A stretch of 64,000 bases of DNA, taken from assembly GCF_007981265.1 (NCBI RefSeq), contig NZ_CP034363.1, forward strand, positions 1,426,001-1,490,000, written 5' to 3'. Shown here piece by piece: positions 28,662 through 38,370 of this stretch. This DNA is from Pantoea sp. CCBC3-3-1. Lineage in GTDB: Bacteria; Pseudomonadota; Gammaproteobacteria; Enterobacterales; Enterobacteriaceae. Position numbers and translations under genes: made by a program. Position 1 is the stretch's first letter; each line of letters opens with the position of its first letter. The notes under the pieces are model-generated. The model was not told the DNA's origin. It did not search any database and saw only the letters and a program-made list of their open reading frames with translations.

Positions 28662-28817
28662 ATGCTGGAATTACTGATGGGTCTTGGGGAAGCAATCCTC
28701 ATGGTACCGGTGGTGATGGCGATTATCCTCGGGCTGATTTACGGCCTGGGCGAAGTGTTTAACGTTATCTCCAAATTTGGTCACCGTAAGGACCAGACGG
28801 CGAAAAGCCGCCAGTAA
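28662..28817 (+). CDS. acrZ: AcrAB-TolC efflux pump accessory small protein AcrZ
   Basis: A 51-residue single-helix membrane protein beginning [20 protein letters not shown], with the helix to about residue 30 and a basic tail. E. coli AcrZ (49 aa) binds AcrB in the inner membrane and improves export of some drugs. The central block [21 protein letters not shown] is nearly identical to E. coli, and the place between modE and modA is conserved. ATG lies behind GGGAG. Confidence 0.94.
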   Translation: MLELLMGLGEAILMVPVVMAIILGLIYGLGEVFNVISKFGHRKDQTAKSRQ

Positions 28818-28830
28818 CAGAGCTTTATAC

Positions 28831-28861
28831 CGCGCCTGCATTTTCCGGGCGCGTTTTTTTT
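28831..28861 (+). terminator. Intrinsic terminator after acrZ
   Basis: An eight-base-pair stem starting CGCGCC and ending GGCGCG (one G-T pair) with a seven-base loop, then eight T. Confidence 0.88.
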
Positions 28862-28918
28862 GCGCGATCTCAACTTCTCTCTTCTCCTGCCGATAAACTA
28901 CGTGACAAGGTTTTTTCT

Positions 28919-28942
28919 CGTTATAGTATCTCCTACATAACG
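28919..28942 (+). promoter_or_regulatory. ModE binding site upstream of modA
   Basis: A 24-base imperfect palindrome starting CGTTATA and ending ACATAACG, closely matching the ModE box of E. coli modA. It lies 19 bases before the modA start codon, consistent with molybdate-dependent repression. Confidence 0.85.
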
Positions 28943-28961
28943 ACACCCTCTGGAGAACACC

Positions 28962-29732
28962 ATGTCTGTGAAATTACGTCATTTCTTTATCGGTACAGTT
29001 TTAACGGCCAGCGTGGCAGGCCATGCCGTGGCGGCAGAAACTCTCACCGTGTTTGCGGCTGCGTCGCTGACGAATGCATTGCAGGATATTGCTCAGCAGT
29101 ATCAGCAGGGAAAAGAGGTGAAAATCGTCTCTTCGTTTGCCTCCTCTTCGACGCTGGCACGCCAGATAGAGCAGGGTGCGCCTGCGGATCTGTTTATCTC
29201 TGCCGATCAGCAGTGGATGGATTATGCTGCGCAGAAGAAAACGCTGGATGATGCCAGCCGCGTCACGCTGCTGGGTAACGATTTGGTGCTGGTTACGGCC
29301 GACGCGAAGGCTCCGCAGGTGGCGATTAACAAAACCACCGACTGGAAAAGCTTGCTGAAAGGCCAGCGTTTGTCGGTGGGCGATCCCGATCATGTACCCG
29401 CCGGTATTTACGCGAAAGAAGCGTTGCAAAACCTTGGCGCATGGTCTGAGTTAGAGCCGTTGCTGGCCCGGGGGAACAGTGTGCGAGCTGCGCTGGCGCT
29501 GGTCGAGCGTAACGAAACGCCTTACGGCATCGTGTATGGCTCCGATGCCATCGCCAGCAAAAAAGTCACCGTGGCCGGCGTCTTCCCCGCTGACAGCCAC
29601 AAGCCAGTGGAATATCCCATGGCGATGCTGAAAGATCGTAATTCTGCCAGCGTTACCGCTTTCTACAACTATCTGAAAGGGCCAGATGCGGCGGCCGTTT
29701 TCAAACGTTACGGATTTACACCGGTACTATGA
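28962..29732 (+). CDS. modA: Molybdate ABC transporter substrate-binding protein
   Basis: Periplasmic molybdate/tungstate binding protein, 256 aa. A signal peptide ends near residue 24 (GHAVA), followed by the typical start LTVFAAASLTNALQDI and the anion-binding segments SSSTLARQIEQGAPADLFIS and RAALALVERNETPYGIVYGSD. First gene of modABC; overlaps modB by four bases (ATGA). Confidence 0.96.
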   Translation: MSVKLRHFFIGTVLTASVAGHAVAAETLTVFAAASLTNALQDIAQQYQQGKEVKIVSSFASSSTLARQIEQGAPADLFISADQQWMDYAAQKKTLDDASRVTLLGNDLVLVTADAKAPQVAINKTTDWKSLLKGQRLSVGDPDHVPAGIYAKEALQNLGAWSELEPLLARGNSVRAALALVERNETPYGIVYGSDAIASKKVTVAGVFPADSHKPVEYPMAMLKDRNSASVTAFYNYLKGPDAAAVFKRYGFTPVL

Positions 29733-30430
29733 TCCTCAGTGACCCCGAATGGCAGGCGATTGCGTTAAGCCTGAAAGTTTCAACAGTTGCGGTATTGTTC
29801 AGCCTGCCGTTCGGGATCCTGATGGCCTGGATACTGGTGCGTTGCCGTTTTCCAGGCAAAACCCTGCTCGACAGCCTGATCCATCTGCCGCTGGTGCTGC
29901 CACCGGTTGTGGTGGGCTATCTGCTGCTGATCGGCTTTGGGCGGCGCGGTTTTATCGGCGAATACCTGTATGACTGGTTCGGTTTTACCTTTGCTTTCAG
30001 CTGGCGGGGAGCCGCGCTGGCTTCCGCGGTTATCGCTTTTCCGCTGATGGTCAGAGCAATCCGTCTGGCGCTGGAAAGCGTCGACAGCAAGCTGGAGCTG
30101 GCGGCACGCACGCTGGGCGCCGGGCGCTGGCGGGTCTTCTTCACCATCACTTTACCGCTCACGCTGCCCGGGATTATTGCCGGAACGGTACTGGCTTTCG
30201 CCCGCTCGCTGGGCGAGTTCGGCGCCACTATCACCTTCGTGTCGAATATTCCTGGCGAAACCCGCACCATTCCTTCCGCGATGTATACCCTGATTGAAAC
30301 ACCCGGTGCGGAAAACGCGGCGGCGCGTCTCTGCGTGATTGCTATTGTGCTGGCGCTCTGTTCGCTTTGGCTGTCGGAATGGCTTGCACGCTGGGGCCGC
30401 AAAAGGCTGGGGGGAACATGCTCGAACTGA
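29729..30430 (+). CDS. modB: Molybdate ABC transporter permease
   Basis: Inner-membrane permease of the molybdate importer, 233 aa with about five helices. The cytoplasmic coupling motif lies in the [25 protein letters not shown] region, the EAA-type loop that contacts ModC. It overlaps modC by 13 bases. Confidence 0.95.
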   Translation: MILSDPEWQAIALSLKVSTVAVLFSLPFGILMAWILVRCRFPGKTLLDSLIHLPLVLPPVVVGYLLLIGFGRRGFIGEYLYDWFGFTFAFSWRGAALASAVIAFPLMVRAIRLALESVDSKLELAARTLGAGRWRVFFTITLPLTLPGIIAGTVLAFARSLGEFGATITFVSNIPGETRTIPSAMYTLIETPGAENAAARLCVIAIVLALCSLWLSEWLARWGRKRLGGTCSN

Positions 30431-31476
30431 ATTTTACGCAGCGGCTGGGTGAGCATACGCTGAAAATTAATGCACAGCTGCCAGCCCGCGGTATTACCGC
30501 TATTTTTGGCGTGTCGGGCGCGGGAAAAACGTCCCTGATCAACGCAATTGGTGGCCTGACGCAGCCGCAGGAAGGCCGGATTGTGCTCAACGATCGTCTG
30601 CTCAGCGATGCCGCGTCGGGCCTGAACCTGCCGCCGGAGAAACGCCGAATTGGCTATGTATTTCAGGATGCCAGGCTGTTTCCTCACTATCGGGTGAAGG
30701 GCAATCTGGAATATGGCATGGCGAAAAGCATGCGGCCGCAGTTTGATTCGCTGGTCGCGCTGCTGGGCATTGGCGAGCTGCTGTCACGTTTTCCCGCCTC
30801 GCTTTCTGGCGGTGAAAAGCAGCGGGTAGCGATTGGCCGTGCGTTGCTGACTGCGCCTGAGATCTTATTGATGGATGAACCGCTGGCCTCGCTGGATCTG
30901 CCGCGCAAACGTGAGCTGCTGCCTTATCTGCAAAAGCTGGCAAAACAGGTTGAGATCCCCATTCTTTACGTCAGCCACAGCCTGGATGAAATTATTCAGC
31001 TGGCGGATAATGTGCTGGTGCTGGACAACGGTGAAGTCAAAGCGTTGGGCACGCTGGAGAAAGTCTGGGCCAGCAGCGCGATGCGGCCCTGGTTGCCCCG
31101 CGCCGAGCAAAGCACCGTGCTGAAAGTGCAGGTGCTTGAGCAGCATCCTCATTATGCGATGACCGCGCTGTCCTTAGGCGATCAGCATATTTGGGTCAGC
31201 CGCATCGATGCACCGCAGAAGACGCCGCTGCGCATTCGTATTCAGGCGGCGGACGTTTCGCTGATCCTACAGCCGCCGGTTAACAGCACTATCCGCAACG
31301 TGATCCCGGCGAAGGTTGCTGAACTGTTGGAAATTGAGGATCAAATTGAGGTGAAGCTGCTGGTCGGTCAAAGCGAATTGTGGGCGCGGATCACGCCCTG
31401 GGCTCGCGATGAGTTAATGATTAAACCGGGTATGTGGCTTTATGCGCAAATCAAAAGCGTGGCGATTGTCACCTGA
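30418..31476 (+). CDS. modC: Molybdate ABC transporter ATP-binding protein
   Basis: ATPase of the molybdate importer, 352 aa. Walker [10 protein letters not shown] (about 31-39), signature [15 protein letters not shown], Walker [13 protein letters not shown], and a C-terminal MOP-type domain at about 290-352 ([15 protein letters not shown]) that binds molybdate and regulates transport. ATG 30418 lies behind GGGGG. Its stop abuts the stop of convergent ybhA with no base between. Confidence 0.96.
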   Translation: MLELNFTQRLGEHTLKINAQLPARGITAIFGVSGAGKTSLINAIGGLTQPQEGRIVLNDRLLSDAASGLNLPPEKRRIGYVFQDARLFPHYRVKGNLEYGMAKSMRPQFDSLVALLGIGELLSRFPASLSGGEKQRVAIGRALLTAPEILLMDEPLASLDLPRKRELLPYLQKLAKQVEIPILYVSHSLDEIIQLADNVLVLDNGEVKALGTLEKVWASSAMRPWLPRAEQSTVLKVQVLEQHPHYAMTALSLGDQHIWVSRIDAPQKTPLRIRIQAADVSLILQPPVNSTIRNVIPAKVAELLEIEDQIEVKLLVGQSELWARITPWARDELMIKPGMWLYAQIKSVAIVT

Positions 31477-32295
31477 TTACAGCACTTCTTTGTAGATAGT
31501 GTCGGCAATGCCCGGTTCAAGATTGGTACCGATGACGCGACCGGCACGGGCTTTGATGGCGTCATCGGCATTGCCCATTGCCACGCCCAGCCCGACGTTT
31601 TCCAGCATGCTCAGGTCGTTATAGTTATCCCCGAAGGCCAGCACGTCGCGCATCTGATAACCTTGCGACTCGACCCATTCTGCCAGGCGCTTACCTTTGC
31701 TGTTGCCCGCTTTGGCAATATCGACCTGATCGTGCCATGACCATTCGCAGGCCAGCCCCATCTCATTTTCCACTTTTTCCGCGAACTGCTGAAGCGCGCG
31801 AGTGTCAGGATGTGAAAGCGCAAACTTCCAGATAGCGTCAGCCTGTTGGGCCGCTTTCGCCAGGCTGTCGACGTGATTAAACACCGGGCGCTGAGGTTCA
31901 GGCAGCGAAAGTCCCCAGTTAATCGTCCGCGTAACGTGGCCGGTTTCGGTCTGATAAAGCATCGCATTATCCACATACAGCAGTCCGTGGATCGCGGCTT
32001 CATTCAGCATCTCAATCACCCTGAGCGCCTGCGTCGCTGGCAGCGGATCGGCTTTTAAGACCTTTTTTGCATGATAATCATACAAATAGGTGCCGTTACA
32101 GCAAATTGCAGGTGTATCGAGCGCCAGCGCCTGATAAAAAGGATGGATGGCCACATGATGGCGGCCGGTCACAATCACCACCTTCACGCCAGCCTGCTGC
32201 GCTTTTTCCAGCGCGGCCAGTGATTCCGGCAGAATAGTTTTACCCGGCGTTAACAGAGTGCCGTCCAGGTCTAAAGCAATGATGCGATAACTCAT
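31477..32295 (-). CDS. ybhA: HAD-family phosphatase YbhA
   Basis: Cof-type HAD phosphatase of 272 aa. The catalytic motif DLDGT is at residues 9-13, motif II VIVTGR follows, and GDNYND is near the C-terminus. E. coli YbhA dephosphorylates pyridoxal phosphate and several sugar phosphates. The frame extends 78 bases upstream, but ATG 32295 (MSYRIIALDLDGTLL) is the family start. It lies between modC and pgl, as in E. coli. Confidence 0.93.
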   Translation of the reverse strand: MSYRIIALDLDGTLLTPGKTILPESLAALEKAQQAGVKVVIVTGRHHVAIHPFYQALALDTPAICCNGTYLYDYHAKKVLKADPLPATQALRVIEMLNEAAIHGLLYVDNAMLYQTETGHVTRTINWGLSLPEPQRPVFNHVDSLAKAAQQADAIWKFALSHPDTRALQQFAEKVENEMGLACEWSWHDQVDIAKAGNSKGKRLAEWVESQGYQMRDVLAFGDNYNDLSMLENVGLGVAMGNADDAIKARAGRVIGTNLEPGIADTIYKEVL

Positions 32296-32442
32296 AAACA
32301 GTTCCGAAAGTGACTTAATACGAGCTAATGAGTGTACACGGTGTGACCGGGTTAACAAAATTGACCGGCACAAATCACGCTACCCGCTTTGTCAAAACGC
32401 GCTACGCTGAAGCAGGTCAGAAACTCAGAACAAGGAGAATTC

Positions 32443-33438
32443 ATGAAACAAGTCGTCTATACCGCCAGTCCGGAAAGCCAGCAAATTCACGTTTGGGATT
32501 TGAACGACAACGGGGCGTTAACCCTGTTGCAGGTTGTGGATGCGCCAGGCCAGGTGCAACCGATGGTGGTCAGTCCTGATAAAGGTTTTCTCTATGTTGG
32601 CGTGCGCCCCGATTTTCGCGTGATCGCTTACAAAATTGATGGGGAAGGAAAACTGGCAGAAGCAGGTCACGCATCACTGCCCGGCAGCCCTACGCATATT
32701 TCGACCGATCGGGAAGGGCGCTTTATCTTTGTCGGCTCCTATAACGATGCCTGTGTCAGCGTTACGCCGGTCGGCGCGGATGGCCTGCCTGGCGCGCCCG
32801 TCTCGGTGATCCACGGCCTGGACGGTTGTCACTCGGCCAACATCGATCTCAGCAATACAACGCTGTTTGTCCCGGCACTGAAACAGGATCGTATCTGCCT
32901 GTTCGATTTGCAGGATAACGGCGAGCTGGTGGCGCATAAGCAACCTCAGGTGACTACGGTTGAAGGTGCCGGCCCGCGCCATATGGTGTTCCATCCAAAC
33001 CAGCAGTATGCCTACTGCGTTAATGAACTGGACAGTACGGTTGATGTCTGGCAGCTGAATAACGCGCATGGCGAAGTCGAACGCGTACAAAGTCTGGATA
33101 TGATGCCGGAAGGGTTTAGCGACACGCGCTGGGCGGCCGATATTCGCCTGACGCCAGATGGTCGTCATCTTTACAGCTGCGATCGCACGGCCAGCATTCT
33201 TACCGTGTTTAGCGTTAGCGAAGATGGTGGGTTGCTCACGATTGAAGGCTATCAGCCAACCGAAACGCAGCCGCGTGGTTTTAATATCGACCACAGCGGT
33301 AACTACCTGATTGCCTCAGGACAGAAATCGCATCACATCGAAGTGTACAAAATTACCGGTGAGCAAGGGTTGCTGACGCCGCTGGCGCGCTACGCGGTGG
33401 GTCAGGGCCCAATGTGGGTGACGATCGCGGCGCTTTGA
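32443..33438 (+). CDS. pgl: 6-phosphogluconolactonase (beta-propeller type)
   Basis: Hydrolyses 6-phosphogluconolactone in the oxidative pentose phosphate pathway. It has 331 aa, as in E. coli, with a seven-bladed lactonase propeller whose conserved blades include [15 protein letters not shown] and [19 protein letters not shown] 32443 lies behind AAGGAG. The gene is divergent from ybhA. Confidence 0.96.
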   Translation: MKQVVYTASPESQQIHVWDLNDNGALTLLQVVDAPGQVQPMVVSPDKGFLYVGVRPDFRVIAYKIDGEGKLAEAGHASLPGSPTHISTDREGRFIFVGSYNDACVSVTPVGADGLPGAPVSVIHGLDGCHSANIDLSNTTLFVPALKQDRICLFDLQDNGELVAHKQPQVTTVEGAGPRHMVFHPNQQYAYCVNELDSTVDVWQLNNAHGEVERVQSLDMMPEGFSDTRWAADIRLTPDGRHLYSCDRTASILTVFSVSEDGGLLTIEGYQPTETQPRGFNIDHSGNYLIASGQKSHHIEVYKITGEQGLLTPLARYAVGQGPMWVTIAAL

Positions 33439-33466
33439 AGGCGATGAGATTGGCAGCATAGTGCTG

Positions 33467-33568
33467 GCATGAGGAACATGGGCCGTCCACAAAGACGCAA
33501 AAAGCGGCGTCCCTGCCGGCTCCATGCATGGCCCAGGACGCTTTGTTCCCGTCCCATGATCCTCATGC
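33467..33568. repeat. Palindromic intergenic element, type II, copy 1
   Basis: A 102-base element with outer arms GCATGAGGAACATGGG and, at the other end, CCCATGATCCTCATGC (one mismatch). The interior holds ACAAAGACGC and GGACGCTTTGT, which form an inner stem. It is closely related along its length to the element at 52926-53019. It sits between convergent pgl and ybhB; no coding capacity. Confidence 0.82.
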
Positions 33569-33589
33569 TTTGACTTATTCACCGTCTGC

Positions 33590-33620
33590 AATAAGGGCAG
33601 GGGTAAGCCCGCCCTTATTT
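33590..33620. terminator. Bidirectional terminator between pgl and ybhB
   Basis: The stem AATAAGGGC/GCCCTTATT has a 12-base loop and short T/A tracts on both sides, 8 bases after the ybhB stop on the minus strand. Confidence 0.75.
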
Positions 33621-33627
33621 ATTGCAG

Positions 33628-34104
33628 TTAGCTGTAGATAGCGGTAATCGATGCGCTGCCCAGCTGATGGAAATGGACATTAAAGCCCAGCATCGCCCCG
33701 CTGGCGTTTTCATCCACTTCCAGCGTCTCCACGTCTAAGGCATAGACGGTAAAGATATAGCGATGGCTTTCACCTTTTGGTGGTGCCGCGCCGCCGTATC
33801 CCGCTTTACCAAAATCGGTGCGCGTTTGCACCGAGCCGGAAGGCAGGTCGGCCACGCCAGAACCCGCGCCCTGTGGCAGAACACGCGTGTCAGCAGGCAG
33901 ATTCGCCACGCCCCAGTGCCACCAGCCGGAACCGGTTGGCGCATCGGGATCGTAGCAGGTTACCACAAAACTTTTGGTGCCCGACGGCACCTCATCCCAA
34001 GCCAGATGCGGCGAAAGGTTATCACCGGTGTAGCCCATGCCGTTAAATACCTGGCGTTCCGGCAGCTTATCGCCATCGTTAAAATCCTGGCTGAACAGTT
34101 TCAT
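33628..34104 (-). CDS. ybhB: PEBP family protein YbhB
   Basis: A 158-aa phosphatidylethanolamine-binding-protein fold, related to Raf kinase inhibitor protein; the bacterial role is unknown. The ligand-pocket motifs are present: YDPDAPTGSGWWHWGVANLP and KGESHRYIFTVYAL. It starts behind AGGAGG, 14 bases after the DJ-1-like gene, and is the last gene of a three-gene minus-strand cluster. Confidence 0.93.
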   Translation of the reverse strand: MKLFSQDFNDGDKLPERQVFNGMGYTGDNLSPHLAWDEVPSGTKSFVVTCYDPDAPTGSGWWHWGVANLPADTRVLPQGAGSGVADLPSGSVQTRTDFGKAGYGGAAPPKGESHRYIFTVYALDVETLEVDENASGAMLGFNVHFHQLGSASITAIYS

Positions 34105-34118
34105 TTCACCTCCTGGTG

Positions 34119-34799
34119 TTACAGATGCAGTAGTTTCAGCAGCTCCTCGGCTGCGGCTGCGGACGATGCAGGGTTTTGCCCGGTCACCAGATGACCATCG
34201 GTCAGGGCATAGCTTCCCCAGTCGTCGGTCTTTTCATAGTGGCCGCCCAGCGCTTTCAGCTCGTCCTCAACCAAAAAAGGTACCACATCTGTTAACCCAA
34301 CGGCGCTTTCTTCGCTGTTGCTGAAACCGGTGACGCGTTTGCCCGCAACCAGTGGCGTGCTGTCTGGTTTTTTCGCATGGCGCAATACGCCCGGCGCGTG
34401 GCACACGGTACCAACCGGTTTGCCGTTAGCATAGAAATTCTCAATCAGTTCAATACTGTGCTGATTTTCAGCCAGATCCCACAACGGGCCGTGACCGCCG
34501 GGATAGAACACGGCATCAAACGTGGTGCTGTCAATGCTATCCAGCTGTTGAGTGTTTGCCAGCGCCTGCTGGGCGACGATGTCTTTACGGAAACGCTCCG
34601 TATCCACCGTCTGCGCATCCGGCGCGTCGCTGACCGGATCAAGCGGTGGCTGGCCGCCCGCAGGCGAGGCCAGTACCACATTAGCTCCCGCATCGCGAAA
34701 GACGTAGTAAGGTGCCGCGAACTCCTCCAGCCAGAAACCGGTTTTCTTACCCGTGTTGCCCAACTGGTCATGGGAGGTCAGCACCATTAAAATTTTCAT
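34119..34799 (-). CDS. DJ-1/PfpI family protein (Hsp31-like)
   Basis: A 226-aa protein of the class I glutamine amidotransferase-like / DJ-1 superfamily. The nucleophile cysteine is in GTVCHAPGVL, an upstream glutamate lies in TGFWLEEFAAPY, and PGGHGPLWDL forms the oxyanion region. This set resembles Hsp31-like glyoxalase III or deglycase proteins; the activity is not established from sequence. The ATG follows AAGGAG and the gene is 10 bases after the CurA-like reductase, so the two probably belong to one transcript dealing with reactive carbonyls. Confidence 0.82.
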   Translation of the reverse strand: MKILMVLTSHDQLGNTGKKTGFWLEEFAAPYYVFRDAGANVVLASPAGGQPPLDPVSDAPDAQTVDTERFRKDIVAQQALANTQQLDSIDSTTFDAVFYPGGHGPLWDLAENQHSIELIENFYANGKPVGTVCHAPGVLRHAKKPDSTPLVAGKRVTGFSNSEESAVGLTDVVPFLVEDELKALGGHYEKTDDWGSYALTDGHLVTGQNPASSAAAAEELLKLLHL

Positions 34800-34809
34800 C
34801 TCGCTCTCC

Positions 34810-35853
34810 TTAAGGTTTGTCGCCGGCGACTCTGATCAGCACTTTGCCAAAGTTCTGGCCTTCTAACATGCCAATAAAGGTTTCCGGAGCATTGTCCAGG
34901 CCGTCGACGATATCTTCGCGGAACACGAAGCGATCTTCGGCTACCCACTGGCTCATTTGCTGGAAGAATTCGCCAAAGCGATGGCCGTAGTCCTGAGTGA
35001 TGATAAAGCCTTCAACGCGCAGGCGCTTACGCAGGATTGCGCTCTGGAACTGTGGCAGATGATCCGGGCCAGGGGCGGTTTCCGTGCTGTTGTAGTCGGC
35101 AATCAAGCCACAAACCGGGATGCGGCCTTTGGTATTCATCAGCGGCAGAACGGCCTGGAATACCGGGCCACCAACGCTTTCGAAATAGACATCGATGCCG
35201 TCGCGGCAATAGCGCTTCAGCGACTCGGCCAGATCGCCGGAGCGATGATCCAGGCAACGGTCAAAGCCCAGCACTTCTTCGGCGTAGCGGCATTTTTCTT
35301 CGCCGCCAGCAATGCCCACAACATAGCAGCCTTTCAGTTTGGCTATCTGTCCGACCATGGAACCCACTGCGCCGGTAGCCGCCGCCACCACCACGGTTTC
35401 GCCAGGCTGCGGATTACCGATATCCAGCAGACCCATATAGGCGGTGAAGCCGGTCATACCAAGCATGCCCAGCGCCCAGGAAGGGTGCTTCAGCACCGGG
35501 CCGGTCAGTTTAAACAGGTCTTTGCCATCGGAAATGGCGAAATCCTGCCAGCCGCTCTGGCTGACAACCCAGTCGCCCGGCGCATAGTCTTCATGGTTAG
35601 ATTGTTCAACGATAGCGACGGTACCTGCGCCCATCACGTCATTGACTGCAATCGGCGGAACATAAGAAGGCGCGTCGCTCATGCGGCCACGCATATAGGG
35701 ATCCAGCGAAAGCCAGACGGTACGCAACAGAATTTCACCTTTCCCTGGCGTGGGTACGTGCTGCGACTCAAGACGGAAATTCGCTTCGGTTGGCGCACCG
35801 TGAGGGCGTGAGGCCAGCACAATGCGGCGGTTAGTCTGTTTATCTTGCGGCAT
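34810..35853 (-). CDS. NADP-dependent oxidoreductase, CurA/leukotriene B4 12-hydroxydehydrogenase-like
   Basis: A zinc-independent medium-chain reductase of 347 aa. The N-terminal domain has NRRIVLASRPHGAPTEANFRLE, typical of the YncB/CurA group (345 aa in E. coli), and the NADP-binding region is VAAATGAVGSMVGQIAKLKGCYVVG. Such enzymes reduce alpha,beta-unsaturated ketones or curcumin. The frame is open further upstream, but ATG 35853 follows AAGGAG and matches the family start. In E. coli bioA is followed by ybhB; here this gene and the DJ-1-like gene are inserted between them. Confidence 0.85.
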   Translation of the reverse strand: MPQDKQTNRRIVLASRPHGAPTEANFRLESQHVPTPGKGEILLRTVWLSLDPYMRGRMSDAPSYVPPIAVNDVMGAGTVAIVEQSNHEDYAPGDWVVSQSGWQDFAISDGKDLFKLTGPVLKHPSWALGMLGMTGFTAYMGLLDIGNPQPGETVVVAAATGAVGSMVGQIAKLKGCYVVGIAGGEEKCRYAEEVLGFDRCLDHRSGDLAESLKRYCRDGIDVYFESVGGPVFQAVLPLMNTKGRIPVCGLIADYNSTETAPGPDHLPQFQSAILRKRLRVEGFIITQDYGHRFGEFFQQMSQWVAEDRFVFREDIVDGLDNAPETFIGMLEGQNFGKVLIRVAGDKP

Positions 35854-35960
35854 GATCTTTCTCCTTATATTTACTGCTCGTAGGTAGAAAGCGTAGTGCA
35901 TCAGCGCCTCTCTCGCCTGGTCGCACGTGCGGCGCATGGGGAGAAAGGCGGCTGGGGAAC

Positions 35961-37250
35961 TCAGGCCATAAACAGCGCGGGACAGACCAGCGCCGCTGCA
36001 ATAGCGTCTGTTAACTGCTGAAGTGCCTCAGGCTGGATGATATAAGGCGGCATCAGGTAGATCAGTTTGCCAAACGGGCGGATCCAGACGCCACGTTCGA
36101 CAAAGAATCGCTGGAGTGCAGCCATATTTACCGGGTGATGGGTCTCAATGACGCCAATGGTGCCGAGCACGCGGGCATCCTTCACTTCCGGCAGATCCTG
36201 CAAAGGCAACAGAGCGGAACGCAGATGCGCTTCAATGTTCGCCACCTGCTGCTGCCAGTGATTCTCCTGCAACAGCGCCAGACTCTCGCTGGCAACGGCG
36301 CAGGCCAGTGGATTCCCCATAAAGGTAGGGCCGTGCATAAAGCAGCCCGCTTCGCCGTTGCTGATGGTGTTTGCCACATCGCGCGTGGTCAGCGTGGCGG
36401 AAAGCGTCAGGGTACCGCCCGTCAGCGCCTTGCCAACGCACATAATGTCGGGCGCAATCCCTGCATGTTCACAGGCAAACAGCTTGCCGGTGCGGCCGAA
36501 ACCGGTGGCGATCTCATCGGCAATCAGCAGGATGTTATGGCGATCGCAGAGTTCACGAACGCGCTGTAGGTAGCGTGGATGGTAAAAGCGCATGCCGCCC
36601 GCGCCCTGCACGATCGGTTCCAAAATCACCGCGGCCAGCTCATTCGTATGCTGCTCAATCAGCCGCGTGAAATCATCCGCATCGTTCTCCAGCCATTCGT
36701 CATCAAAACGACAGGCGGGCGCGGCGGCAAAAAGATGCGTCGGCAGATAGCCCTGGTACAGGCTGTGCATGGAGTTCTGCGGATCGCAGACCGACATCGC
36801 CGCAAAGGTATCACCGTGATAGCCATTGCGCAGCGTCAGAAAACGCTGGCGCTTTTCGCCGCGCGCCTGCCAGTACTGCAACGCCATTTTCATCGAGACT
36901 TCCACCGCGACCGATCCCGAATCCGCCAGGAAAACGCACTCCAGACCGGCCGGCGTCATCGCTACCAGCTTACGGCACAGCGCCACGGCGGCAGGATGCG
37001 TAATCCCACCAAACATCACGTGTGACATCTGTTCAATCTGCGCACGCATTGCCTGGTTCAGGCGCGGGTGATTGTAGCCGTGAATCGCCGCCCACCACGA
37101 CGACATCCCGTCCGTCAGCTGTCGCCCGTCGGCCAGTTGCAGGGTGGTATCGAAGGCGTTAGTGACCGGATAAACCGGCAGCGGCTTGCTCATTGAGGTG
37201 TAAGGATGCCAGATATGGTCGCGGTCAAAGGCGAGATCGGAAGGGGTCAT
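35961..37250 (-). CDS. bioA: Adenosylmethionine-8-amino-7-oxononanoate aminotransferase
   Basis: PLP enzyme converting 7-keto-8-aminopelargonate to 7,8-diaminopelargonate with S-adenosylmethionine as amino donor. It has 429 aa, as in E. coli, with IWHPYTSM at the N-terminus, [14 protein letters not shown] and the PLP lysine in [10 protein letters not shown]. The start at 37250 is chosen by family length; it lies only six bases from the operator and has no good ribosome site. An in-frame ATG at 37268 lies inside the operator. Divergent from bioB. Confidence 0.95.
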   Translation of the reverse strand: MTPSDLAFDRDHIWHPYTSMSKPLPVYPVTNAFDTTLQLADGRQLTDGMSSWWAAIHGYNHPRLNQAMRAQIEQMSHVMFGGITHPAAVALCRKLVAMTPAGLECVFLADSGSVAVEVSMKMALQYWQARGEKRQRFLTLRNGYHGDTFAAMSVCDPQNSMHSLYQGYLPTHLFAAAPACRFDDEWLENDADDFTRLIEQHTNELAAVILEPIVQGAGGMRFYHPRYLQRVRELCDRHNILLIADEIATGFGRTGKLFACEHAGIAPDIMCVGKALTGGTLTLSATLTTRDVANTISNGEAGCFMHGPTFMGNPLACAVASESLALLQENHWQQQVANIEAHLRSALLPLQDLPEVKDARVLGTIGVIETHHPVNMAALQRFFVERGVWIRPFGKLIYLMPPYIIQPEALQQLTDAIAAALVCPALFMA

Positions 37251-37255
37251 AAAAA

Positions 37256-37292
37256 ACTTGTAAACCATTTTCAAAAAATTTAGTTTACAAGT
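37256..37292. promoter_or_regulatory. BirA operator between bioA and bioBFCD
   Basis: A perfect 10-base dyad ACTTGTAAAC (37256-37265) and GTTTACAAGT (37283-37292) with a 17-base AT-rich centre. It matches the E. coli bio operator (TTGTAAAC/GTTTACAA), where the BirA-biotinyl-5'-AMP complex represses both divergent promoters. Confidence 0.9.
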
Positions 37293-37338
37293 ATAACCAG
37301 GCAATAACGACAAAACAGCATTATTTTTGGAGCAAGCA

Positions 37339-38370
37339 ATGGCAACTCGCTGGACAATCGCCCAGGCCCAGGCCCTTTTTGACAAGCCGTTTTTAGAGCT
37401 GATGTTCGAAGCGCAACAGATCCACCGTCAACATTTCGATCCGCGTCAGGTTCAGGTCAGCACGCTGCTGTCGATTAAAACCGGTGCCTGTCCGGAAGAC
37501 TGTAAATACTGTCCGCAGAGCGCCCGTTATAAGACCGGCCTGGAGTCCGAGCGTCTGATGGAGGTGGAAGAGGTCCTGATCTCCGCGCGCAAAGCAAAAG
37601 CGGCCGGTTCTGACCGTTTCTGCATGGGTGCAGCATGGAAAAACCCGCACGAGCGCGATATGCCTTACCTTGAGCAGATGGTAAAAGGCGTAAAGGAGAT
37701 GGGGCTGGAAACCTGTATGACGCTGGGCACGCTCAGTAACGATCAGGCGGCGCGTCTGGCGCATGCTGGTCTCGATTACTACAACCACAACCTCGACACC
37801 TCGCCGGAATTTTACGGCAGCATTATCACCACCCGCAGCTATCAGGAACGTCTGGATACGCTGGGCAAAGTCCGTGATGCGGGCATCAAGGTCTGCTCAG
37901 GCGGCATTGTAGGTCTTGGCGAAACCGTGAACGATCGCGCGGGCCTGCTGGTGCAGCTGGCGAACCTGCCGACGCCGCCGGAAAGCGTGCCGATTAACAT
38001 GCTGGTAAAGGTCAAGGGAACGCCGCTGGCGGACAATGACGATGTCGATCCCTTTGATTTTATTCGGACTATCGCTGTGGCACGCATCATGATGCCGACG
38101 TCGCACGTCCGTCTTTCTGCGGGTCGTGAGTCGATGACTGAACAGACGCAGGCAATGTGCTTTATGGCGGGGGCAAACTCGATTTTCTACGGCTGCAAGC
38201 TGCTGACCACGCCGAACCCGGAAGAAGATAAAGACATGCTGCTGTTCCGCAAACTGGGGCTGAACCCTCAGCACACCACCACGGAAGCGGGCGACAACGA
38301 ACAGCAGCAAACGCTGGCGGGCCAGTTGCTCAACGCCGATACCGAACAGTTCTACAACGCGGCAGTGTAA
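37339..38370 (+). CDS. bioB: Biotin synthase
   Basis: Radical SAM enzyme that inserts sulfur into dethiobiotin. It has 343 aa, with the SAM [4Fe-4S] cysteines C51, C55 and C58 in CPEDCKYC; the [2Fe-2S] ligands lie in the [16 protein letters not shown] and [13 protein letters not shown] segments. ATG 39 bases after the operator-side region, behind GGAGC. bioF begins at the very next base after the stop. Confidence 0.97.
   Translation: MATRWTIAQAQALFDKPFLELMFEAQQIHRQHFDPRQVQVSTLLSIKTGACPEDCKYCPQSARYKTGLESERLMEVEEVLISARKAKAAGSDRFCMGAAWKNPHERDMPYLEQMVKGVKEMGLETCMTLGTLSNDQAARLAHAGLDYYNHNLDTSPEFYGSIITTRSYQERLDTLGKVRDAGIKVCSGGIVGLGETVNDRAGLLVQLANLPTPPESVPINMLVKVKGTPLADNDDVDPFDFIRTIAVARIMMPTSHVRLSAGRESMTEQTQAMCFMAGANSIFYGCKLLTTPNPEEDKDMLLFRKLGLNPQHTTTEAGDNEQQQTLAGQLLNADTEQFYNAAV

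Noticed and set aside
34957..35811. 284-codon plus-strand frame opposite the CurA-like gene
   Set aside because: Antisense shadow; the minus-strand protein has clear family motifs and a good ribosome site.
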